Source: Mucilaginibacter sp. (lineage in GTDB: Bacteria > Bacteroidota > Bacteroidia > Sphingobacteriales > Sphingobacteriaceae). Taken from it: DNA of 5,925 bases. A program made the position numbers and the translations under genes. The notes below the pieces were generated by a model. That model was not told where the DNA came from, ran no database searches, and saw nothing but the letters and a program-made list of their open reading frames with translations. Shown in pieces: positions 1-4,428 of the stretch. The stretch spans positions 1 through 5,925 of the forward strand of contig JAICXZ010000227.1 of assembly GCA_025934475.1 (NCBI GenBank), given 5' to 3'. The first letter of the stretch is position 1. Every line of letters begins with the position of its first letter.

Positions 1-194
1 ACCGTCGCCTTTAGCGCCGCCTTGCGAAACCATTCGCTGGGCGTAAGCCGGGCGGTTTTCGCTTTTGCCATAATATCCTTCTTCTCGCCGGGCAATAAAC
101 GCACCGCCAGCACCTCATTCCTGATCACCTCTTTCGGCGGCCTTCCGCCTTTGGATCTTATACTTTTCGTTGCTTTAGCAGTCTCAATTTTCAT
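1..194 (-). CDS. MobC/MbpA-like plasmid mobilization (relaxosome) protein, N-terminal part
   Basis: Only the first 64 codons are inside the window; the gene continues past the left edge. A Lys/Arg-rich N-terminus is followed by a KGGRPPKE segment (about residues 15-22), a short beta-like stretch VLAVRLLPGEKKDI and a helix ending in TPSEWFRKAAL (about 51-61). This pattern is typical of small ribbon-helix-helix relaxosome accessory proteins of Bacteroidota mobilizable elements. Such proteins bind the transfer origin and help the relaxase, which is usually encoded just downstream (here outside the window). ATG at 194-192 is chosen because an in-frame TGA lies immediately upstream and an AGAAGG ribosome site sits at 207-202 with a 7-base spacer. 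A second, unused AGGAGG lies at 224-219. It is separated from the upstream regulator gene by an inverted-repeat-rich spacer. The family call is from residue pattern and context. The exact subfamily (MobC, MbpA, MocA) cannot be decided from this fragment. Confidence 0.72.
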   Translation of the reverse strand, partial: MKIETAKATKSIRSKGGRPPKEVIRNEVLAVRLLPGEKKDIMAKAKTARLTPSEWFRKAALKAT

Positions 195-371
195 TCAATA
201 TCCTTCTTATATCTATTTCCTCCTGCAACCAGCGGGCACATGGAGGCGAGTTTTTCCCGGCCGAAGGCGGGAAAGTTTCCGTTGCACGGAAACATTAACT
301 CGCTCCTTACTATCAAACATGCATCGCCTATCTATTACGATACATTTTTAGTCGCAATATTTTGTCAATAT
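195..371 (-). other. Inverted-repeat-rich spacer, candidate origin of transfer (oriT) or structured mob leader
   Basis: This non-coding 177 bp separates the winged-helix gene from the mobilization gene. It contains a three-way junction (242-306, listed separately). It also has an imperfect repeat, ATGCATCG at 319-326 against CGATACAT at 338-345, with one mismatch and an 11-base loop. A perfect AATATT/AATATT pair (356-361, 367-372) touches the upstream stop codon. Position directly upstream of a relaxosome gene plus several inverted repeats is the usual layout of an oriT. The oriT role is inference, and no nick site is identified. The open frames crossing the region on the plus strand have no family resemblance. 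Confidence 0.42.
242..306 (-). repeat. Compact three-way-junction inverted repeat
   Basis: The outer stem pairs GGAG(G)CGAGTT at 242-252 with AACTCGCTCC at 297-306: ten base pairs and one bulged G. Inside, two hairpins abut without a gap. TTTCCC 253-258 pairs with GGGAAA 269-274 and is extended by GCC 260-262 with GGC 266-268 (bulged G259, loop GAA). GTTTCCGT 275-282 pairs perfectly with ACGGAAAC 286-293 across a TGC loop. Only ATT (294-296) is unpaired at the junction. Nearly every base is paired, which is hard to explain by chance. It could act as single-stranded DNA at oriT or as a leader RNA of the mob transcript. Which of these applies is not shown. Confidence 0.6.
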
Positions 372-659
372 TCAGGCTGTCGGCCAATGTACCTGGCTGC
401 CTTTTGTTGGATGGAAGGACGGTTCGTACCGGATATATCCGTAGTCGTCGAGTTGCTTTATGCACTTATGATAAGTTGCTGTTGAAGCTATCTTTGAAAA
501 AGACATGAGCTTTTTCCGGCACACCGAAAACGGGTTTTGGAAACCGCTGGCTTGCCAGCAAACAAACAGTGCTGAAAACATGCTGATGTGTGTTGCGGTT
601 ATTCGCGTATCAATCTTCATTCGTCTGATAAGCCTGGTATAGTTCGCTACTTCTACCAT
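372..659 (-). CDS. Small winged-helix-like regulator of a mobile element
   Basis: This 95-aa protein has a basic N-terminus, then THISMFSALFVCWQASGFQNPF (about residues 23-44), a helix around KLMSFSKIAS (50-59), a likely recognition helix TATYHKCIKQLDDYGYI (60-76) and a final strand/wing YEPSFHPTKGSQVHW (78-92). I recognise this as a recurrent Bacteroidota mobile-element protein with a winged-helix look, usually annotated as hypothetical or as a transcriptional regulator. Its target is unknown. The preferred start is ATG 659-657, because its A is shared with the upstream TGA (TGATG), the sign of translational coupling to the HTH gene before it. A GTG one codon earlier (662-660) is the alternative. 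The two proteins are thus co-expressed and presumably control excision, mobilization or copy state of the element (inference). A 12-bp palindrome CGGATATATCCG (430-441) lies inside the gene. Confidence 0.68.
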   Translation of the reverse strand: MVEVANYTRLIRRMKIDTRITATHISMFSALFVCWQASGFQNPFSVCRKKLMSFSKIASTATYHKCIKQLDDYGYIRYEPSFHPTKGSQVHWPTA

Positions 660-919
660 CACTTTTTACCCTCCAGCACCTGATTAATGTCCTCCAGTTT
701 GTAATACATAATGCCGCCGATCTTGGTGTACCGCAGCGTTCCATTGACACGTAGGTTTTGGAGTGTACCCGGCGAAATATTGAGTAGCTTTCGTACCTCA
801 TTACTTTTCAGCCACTGTTTGGATTGGCCCTGATGGCTGCCCATCAGCCGCCTGATTTCAGCTATCAACTCGTTTTTGAATTCTTTAAGATCGTCTTTGG
901 TGATCACTTCCAGATTCAT
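659..919 (-). CDS. Helix-turn-helix (MerR/excisionase-type) DNA-binding protein
   Basis: This 86-aa protein has an N-terminal amphipathic helix (about residues 8-27, DLKEFKNELIAEIRRLM) that may mediate self-association. A compact DNA-binding domain follows from about residue 35: QWLKSNEVRKLLNIS, then PGTLQNLRVNGTL and the wing YTKIGGIMYYKLEDINQVLEG. This is the classic layout of the HTH_17 / excisionase-like family. In Bacteroidota mobile elements such proteins act as excision or transfer regulators, so a recombination-directionality or operon-repressor role is plausible but not shown. The ATG at 919-917 has an unusually good AGGAGG site five bases upstream (930-925). The stop overlaps the next start (TGATG), so it heads a two-gene unit. 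The spacer upstream (931-1067) carries TTGGTC repeats that could be its operator. Confidence 0.78.
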   Translation of the reverse strand: MNLEVITKDDLKEFKNELIAEIRRLMGSHQGQSKQWLKSNEVRKLLNISPGTLQNLRVNGTLRYTKIGGIMYYKLEDINQVLEGKK

Positions 920-924
920 CTATA

Positions 925-930
925 CCTCCT
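925..930 (-). promoter_or_regulatory. Strong Shine-Dalgarno site of the HTH gene
   Basis: AGGAGG on the minus strand, five bases before ATG 919. It is unusual because Bacteroidota genes mostly lack strong Shine-Dalgarno sites, as do the host genes in the right half of this window. It fixes the start of the HTH gene. Confidence 0.65.
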
Positions 931-1022
931 GTTTAAACATTACATTACCATTCCTGCAAGGCTATAAGAAACCAAGCCGTACGGTTCGAAGGCAAATGTC
1001 TATCTTAACGTGCAGGTATATA

Positions 1023-1065
1023 TGACCAACAAAGGCGTTTGGTCACAAATGGGGACTTTTGGTCG
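1023..1065. repeat. TTGGTC repeat cluster, candidate operator
   Basis: TGACCAA (1023-1029) and TTGGTCA (1039-1045) form a perfect 7-bp inverted repeat with a 9-base spacer. A third copy, TTTTGGTC (1057-1064), repeats GTTTGGTC (1037-1044) exactly 20 bases on, about two helical turns. The cluster lies between the stop of the 251-aa gene and the start of the HTH gene. It is not followed by a T-run in either direction, so it is more like a protein-binding site than a terminator. The binding protein is unknown; the HTH protein next door is the obvious guess. Confidence 0.42.
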
Positions 1066-1067
1066 CG

Positions 1068-1823
1068 CTATTTATCTCGTTTAGGCGATATTTCGAACAG
1101 CTGGTCTTTTTTGGCAATCTCTATAAATTTTAGTGAGGTGTCGTTTTTATTGGCGGGAAAGTAGTTTCGTGCGGTATCGATCGAAATGTCTTTGTCACCA
1201 TGCATAAAGTATTTCGCAATCATTTTATACCAGGGGCTTTGCGTCTGTGAGCGGGTAAGTTTGTTGCCATTTGGCAGTGAAAGGTCTTGAAGTTGGTGAA
1301 TAACGTTCATAAAAGCAGGCAGCCCGGTTTTGCTGATCACGATCTTTTCACCAGCATCAAATTTGGTGGCTTGTTTTAGTTGCGCTTCCAGGTCTTCGAT
1401 GCGTTGCTTGAGTTTATTTATCAGGTTGTCTTTTTCGCCGATTACAGCATCGAGCGGCTCAGATTTGTGCCACCGGTCAATAGATTTTAAATATTCGAGA
1501 AAAGGTTCGAGTTTGCGGCTATTTTCAAGGCCGTTGGCATACTTGGGTGTGAATGGGCCTTGTCGTTTAAAGTACTTTATTCTGTTCAGCAAAACGTCAT
1601 AAACATGTTTAAAGAAAGCTTCCTCCTGCGATGGATTGGTTTTCAGATAGTGTTGTAAATGATATTTGTAAAACCCTTCATAGTCGTTATTATCCAGTTG
1701 ATAAATTCTTAGAACGAAAAAATTATCTTCTAAAGATTTACTATGGAATATCGGCCGGCCTATGTCAAATGTTTTCCTTGAAAAATCAAACCGGGAACGA
1801 TGTTTAAAAAAGGTTGCTATCAT
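1068..1823 (-). CDS. Hypothetical mobile-element protein with central coiled coil
   Basis: This 251-aa soluble protein has no signal peptide or membrane segment. The N-terminal half (about 1-120) is rich in aromatic and basic residues, for example FFKHRSRFDFSRKTF near the start. A coiled coil follows (about 128-155: EKDNLINKLKQRIEDLEAQLKQA). A C-terminal globular part (about 160-247) includes PWYKMIAKYFMHGDKDISIDTARNYFP and ends in a strongly basic tail. I do not recognise a family. Size, order of parts and position, upstream of an HTH gene and a mob gene, recall RteC-like excision/transfer regulators of Bacteroides conjugative elements, but residue similarity is too weak to claim. The ATG at 1823-1821 is supported by a TAAATTTGC promoter box 20 to 30 bases upstream. 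The C-terminal motif could be a helix-turn-helix-like DNA-binding fold (inference). Confidence 0.7.
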   Translation of the reverse strand: MIATFFKHRSRFDFSRKTFDIGRPIFHSKSLEDNFFVLRIYQLDNNDYEGFYKYHLQHYLKTNPSQEEAFFKHVYDVLLNRIKYFKRQGPFTPKYANGLENSRKLEPFLEYLKSIDRWHKSEPLDAVIGEKDNLINKLKQRIEDLEAQLKQATKFDAGEKIVISKTGLPAFMNVIHQLQDLSLPNGNKLTRSQTQSPWYKMIAKYFMHGDKDISIDTARNYFPANKNDTSLKFIEIAKKDQLFEISPKRDK

Positions 1824-1843
1824 AAGGTTCTTTTAGACGTATT

Positions 1844-1875
1844 GCAAATTTAGTTACCTATCGTATTAAGACGAA
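1844..1875 (-). promoter_or_regulatory. Bacteroidota-type promoter of the 251-aa gene
   Basis: On the minus strand TAAATTTGC (1852-1844) matches the -7 consensus TAnnTTTG exactly. TTCG (1875-1872), 19 bases upstream, is one base off the -33 TTTG. Transcription would begin about 15 bases before the ATG at 1823, giving a very short leader. The spacing and position support a real promoter. Confidence 0.6.
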
Positions 1876-1880
1876 AAAAT

Positions 1881-1905
1881 AAAGTGATTGAACCTGGATC
1901 ACTTT
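1881..1905. repeat. Perfect 8-bp hairpin next to the promoter
   Basis: AAAGTGAT (1881-1888) and ATCACTTT (1898-1905) are perfect inverted arms with a 9-base loop. On the minus strand the hairpin is followed by ATTTTTTCG, so it could be a weak terminator for leftward transcripts. It also sits just upstream of the -33 box, where an activator or repressor could bind. No leftward gene ends here, so the operator reading is at least as likely. Confidence 0.38.
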
Positions 1906-2125
1906 AAAAAAGCGTTGTTTTTAGGGATAGATTATGGTTTTAAGAATAATTTCACTACAATTATACAGTAAGCAATAGCGATTTTTGGTGCGTTTTGGTG
2001 GTGACCTATTCGGTGGCCCAAATTCAAGCCTGAAAATATAAAAAGCTGATTTAGAGAAAACAACGACAGCCAAAACTTAAAGTGTTACAATGCCGGACAC
2101 AATTTAATTCCAGTCGGGGCTACTT
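1906..2125. other. Gene-less boundary region with phased TTTTGGTG repeats
   Basis: I see no coding frame with family resemblance in this stretch. It has two direct copies of TTTTGGTG (1983-1990 and 1993-2000) exactly ten bases apart, followed by GGTGACC, and near its end the string TTCCAGTCGGGGCTAC (2108-2123), which resembles the 3' end of a tRNA gene. No matching 5' half (an AGCCCCG-type acceptor strand) lies in the preceding 100 bases, so it is not an intact tRNA. The stretch is the most likely place for the end of the mobile element: phased repeats as possible integrase arm sites and a tRNA-like string as possible attachment core. This is inference only. Confidence 0.3.
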
Positions 2126-2160
2126 AAAACGCCACTCTCGCTTATGGGAATGGCGTTTTT
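2126..2160 (+). terminator. Intrinsic terminator, probably bidirectional
   Basis: AAAACGCCA (2126-2134) pairs perfectly with TGGCGTTTT (2151-2159) over a 16-base loop. A run of five T ends the plus-strand copy, and the four A at the left give a shorter T-run on the minus strand. No intact gene ends just before it. It may once have ended the tRNA-like element or a gene now lost, or insulate the mobile element from the neighbouring DNA. Confidence 0.55.
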
Positions 2161-2170
2161 GCTTTGATAG

Positions 2171-2389
2171 GGTGACAAATGGGTAAAATTCAGGTGACGT
2201 TGAAATGCCGATAAGCAGGACGCGGTATTTTCAAAGTATTTCAGGGAGCAGAATGCTATCGAAGGCTCGGGTGTAGGCCTATATTTAGTAAATGAAATTG
2301 TAAAGAACTCAGATGGAAAGATAGCATTAAAAAGTGAGCCGGGCAAAGGGTCTGAATTTGAAATTTATCTTAAAGTTAAAGAAGTGTAG
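2171..2389 (+). pseudogene. Sensor histidine kinase remnant (ATPase-domain C-terminus)
   Basis: One reading frame from about 2171 to the TAG at 2387-2389 encodes the end of a GHKL/HATPase_c domain. It has an F-box-like VFSKYFREQNAIE, the G2 box GSGVGLYLVNEIV (2264-2302), and the final strands GKIALKSEPGKGSEFEIYL, with the usual G.G.GSEF.I.L pattern of histidine kinases. The same frame is broken by two TGA codons (2195-2197 and 2201-2203) exactly where the DxGxG (G1) box should be. There is no start codon in the open part, and the N box, dimerisation domain and sensor are missing. It is therefore a dead fragment. It may be a kinase cut by the mobile element or worn down by deletion. The kinase assignment is firm from the G2 box; the cause of the break is inference. 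Confidence 0.72.
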
Positions 2390-2495
2390 TAATTAAGTCA
2401 TACTTAACTATAAGTAAAACTATTAAACATTAACCATGTTGCACTATTAAGCGGTTTGCATTCAGCAACTCCCGCGTCTATTAATCAAATAAATC

Positions 2496-2978
2496 ATGAA
2501 ATTTATTAGCTATGCATTAAGCACATTAGTGCTTGTAACATTTAGTGTTTCTGCTTTTGCACAAAAATATAAAACGCCTGCAGATACAGGGAAACTAAAC
2601 GCCGAATACGTGAAGGTGCAAAACAATATCGCCGACCTTACAGTTAAACTCTCTGATGCGCAAAGCGGCTTACCTGCCTATAAGACCAAGGCGGTAAATG
2701 CAGGGAACGACGCACAAACTGCCGCGGCGGCAAGTGATACGAGTTCATCCAAAGCCACCAGCGGTAATTTACAGGATTCAAAGGATGCAAAAAAGAGCGC
2801 CAGCGATGCTTATGACAAGGCCAAAGATTCCCGGTCGGCAAACAATGATGTGGGAAAACAAAATGAGAAGATCAGAAAGCTTAATGATGCTTTAAAAAAG
2901 CAGCGTCAACGTTTAAGGGATCTGGATCAAATGAGGGCTGCCATTTACGCTCAAATACCAGGAAATGTACATCCTTAA
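2496..2978 (+). CDS. Small secreted coiled-coil protein, Ala/Lys/Asp-rich
   Basis: This 160-aa protein has a clear Sec signal peptide: MKFISYALSTLVLVTFSVSA followed by FAQ, with cleavage likely near residue 22. The mature part has two predicted helical stretches (about 31-57, NAEYVKVQNNIADLTVKLSDA, and 120-150, NEKIRKLNDALKKQRQRLRDLDQM). They flank a low-complexity linker of Ala, Ser, Asp, Lys and Thr (about 66-117). There are no cysteines, so no lipobox and no disulfides. I do not recognise a named family; similar small periplasmic helical proteins are common and uncharacterised in Sphingobacteriaceae. The start is ATG 2496; upstream is A-rich with no Shine-Dalgarno, as usual for the phylum. 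A hairpin follows the gene, so it appears to be a single-gene unit. A role in the periplasm or on the envelope is all that can be said. Confidence 0.78.
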   Translation: MKFISYALSTLVLVTFSVSAFAQKYKTPADTGKLNAEYVKVQNNIADLTVKLSDAQSGLPAYKTKAVNAGNDAQTAAAASDTSSSKATSGNLQDSKDAKKSASDAYDKAKDSRSANNDVGKQNEKIRKLNDALKKQRQRLRDLDQMRAAIYAQIPGNVHP

Positions 2979-3034
2979 TATTTGACGCGGCCTCATAATT
3001 TAAGCAATTAGAGTAAAATGCTAAATTAATTGCT

Positions 3035-3068
3035 AAGTTCCCATCATTGAAGGTATGGGGACTTTATT
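3035..3068 (+). terminator. Hairpin terminator after the secreted-protein gene
   Basis: AAGTTCCCAT (3035-3044) pairs with ATGGGGACTT (3055-3064), ten pairs with one G-T wobble and a 10-base loop, followed by the modest T-rich tail TATT. A second, longer-looped repeat, AGCAATTA (3003-3010) with TAATTGCT (3027-3034), lies just before it. Together they probably end transcription of the 160-aa gene and separate it from the barrel gene. The short T tail keeps confidence moderate. Confidence 0.45.
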
Positions 3069-3166
3069 ATGAAAAATAGAAATCTGGAAAAGGCGTTAAG
3101 GAATAAACTTTGGAAAATAATTAATAAACAGAAAAATGGATTGTGAAGCGTTCGTCATCAAGATTC

Positions 3167-4411
3167 ATGAAAAATCCTATTATCTTTTATAAGATATTCA
3201 TTATTATCCTTTCTTGCCTCGTTTCTCCAGCACTCTTGCTTGCTCAGAATGCCGGAGATGTTGTCCCAGTCAATAAACAAATCAAGGATACGAGCCGACA
3301 AACAGACCTGATCGATGTTGCTAAGGAGTTGTTTCAAATTAGCCCTAACCACGCCAGGGAGCAGCGCGCGAAGAAGATTTACTTTTCAGTTCTACCAGTT
3401 AGCAGCGCGATTCCCGGCGGAAGCGGCAGGGCCCTGATTACCAGTACTACCGCGGGTATCTACATGGGGCCGCAAAGTACAACTAATCTTTCGAGTGCTG
3501 TTTTTGCCCCATACTGGAATTTCAAAGGGCGTTTCGGGTTGCCGTTAAGAACCAGCATATGGCTTCCCGGTAATACCTGGACTATACAAGGAGACATGCG
3601 CTTCCTGGTTTATCCCCAATATACGTGGGGACTGGGCAGCAATCATAGTTATTCAGACAAAGCGCTGGTTGATGAAAATTATATCCGTTTTTACCAAAGT
3701 GCACTTAAGCGGGTCACTTCCTATTTTTTTGCCGGGCTGGGTTATAACCTGGATTACCGCAGTAATATTCATAGTGATGATTCCGCCATTGGCCTGGATC
3801 AGTTCACGAATTACCAACACGGCCTTCAGGGTAATTCCGTTTCCTCTGGCATCAGCCTCAATATGATCTATGACACCCGTAACAATTCCATTAATCCGTT
3901 ACCGGGTTCCTATGTCAATATCGTTTATCGCATAAATCCAGTGCTTATGGGCAGTAATAACAACTGGAATTCATTGTATGTAGATGTTAGAAAGTATATT
4001 CCCATGAACCCGGCAAAACCTGCGCGGCAGAATACATTGGCATTTTGGAGCTATTTCTGGACAGTCTTCAGCAGTCCTGCGCCGTACCTTGACCTTCCTT
4101 CCATTGGCTGGGACCCTTATAACCGCTCAGGTGAAGGCATCGTTCAAAGCAGGTACCGGGGCAGAAGTTTATTTTATTTTGAAGCGGAATACAGGCGTGA
4201 TATCACTAATAATGGTTTACTTGGATTTGTGGCATTTACTAATATCAACACGGTAAGTGGCTCTGGCACTTTCTTTTCTTCCTGGCATCCTGCGGCTGGC
4301 ACCGGTATAAGAATAAAGTTTAATAAAGGTTCTAACACCAATATCGGGCTGGATTATGCTTTCAGCCAGGGCTATCATACCATCGTGCTGAATTTAGGCG
4401 AGTCTTTTTAG
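3167..4411 (+). CDS. BamA/TamA-like (Omp85 superfamily) outer-membrane barrel protein without POTRA domains
   Basis: From ATG 3167 the protein is 414 aa. A signal peptide (MKNPIIFYKIFIIILSCLV, cleaved near residue 27 after LLA or LLAQ) is followed by a polar linker of about 40 residues and then beta-barrel sequence to the end. Hallmarks are KIYFSVLPVSS with PGGSGRAL at the barrel entry (about 70-90), the YDTRNNSINPLPGSYV strand (235-250) typical of D15/Omp85 barrels, a YRGRSLFYFEAEYRR segment (330-344) whose RG matches the L6 loop motif, and a last strand closing in LGESF with the C-terminal Phe needed for barrel insertion. Omp85 proteins fold or export outer-membrane proteins with the help of POTRA repeats; here no POTRA is present, so its role is unknown. 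A GTG at 3143 would add eight residues; ATG is preferred because it gives a normal-length signal. Confidence 0.82.
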   Translation: MKNPIIFYKIFIIILSCLVSPALLLAQNAGDVVPVNKQIKDTSRQTDLIDVAKELFQISPNHAREQRAKKIYFSVLPVSSAIPGGSGRALITSTTAGIYMGPQSTTNLSSAVFAPYWNFKGRFGLPLRTSIWLPGNTWTIQGDMRFLVYPQYTWGLGSNHSYSDKALVDENYIRFYQSALKRVTSYFFAGLGYNLDYRSNIHSDDSAIGLDQFTNYQHGLQGNSVSSGISLNMIYDTRNNSINPLPGSYVNIVYRINPVLMGSNNNWNSLYVDVRKYIPMNPAKPARQNTLAFWSYFWTVFSSPAPYLDLPSIGWDPYNRSGEGIVQSRYRGRSLFYFEAEYRRDITNNGLLGFVAFTNINTVSGSGTFFSSWHPAAGTGIRIKFNKGSNTNIGLDYAFSQGYHTIVLNLGESF

Positions 4412-4428
4412 TCCGTTAATCCTCAGCA

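Noticed and set aside
430..441. Perfect palindrome CGGATATATCCG
   Set aside because: It lies within the coding sequence of the winged-helix gene, and a 12-bp palindrome alone does not support a regulatory call.
22..485. Two overlapping plus-strand open frames across the mob gene and spacer (22-351, 240-485)
   Set aside because: They are antisense to the mob and winged-helix genes and to the inverted repeats. Their translations are Phe/Ser/Arg-rich without family features.
1888..1901. Minus-strand GGTTCAATC, resembling a tRNA T-loop
   Set aside because: The flanking five-base stems do not pair and no tRNA body precedes it; the string is the loop and arm of the 1881-1905 hairpin.
2104..2346. 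Minus-strand 80-codon frame
   Set aside because: It lies opposite the histidine kinase remnant and the terminator. The plus-strand frame has a recognisable G2 box, so this one is a shadow.
2409..2422. TATAAGTAAAACTA repeated in inverted orientation at 5659-5672
   Set aside because: A 14-base AT-rich match without extension; likely chance, and the DNA between is ordinary host genes rather than a transposon.
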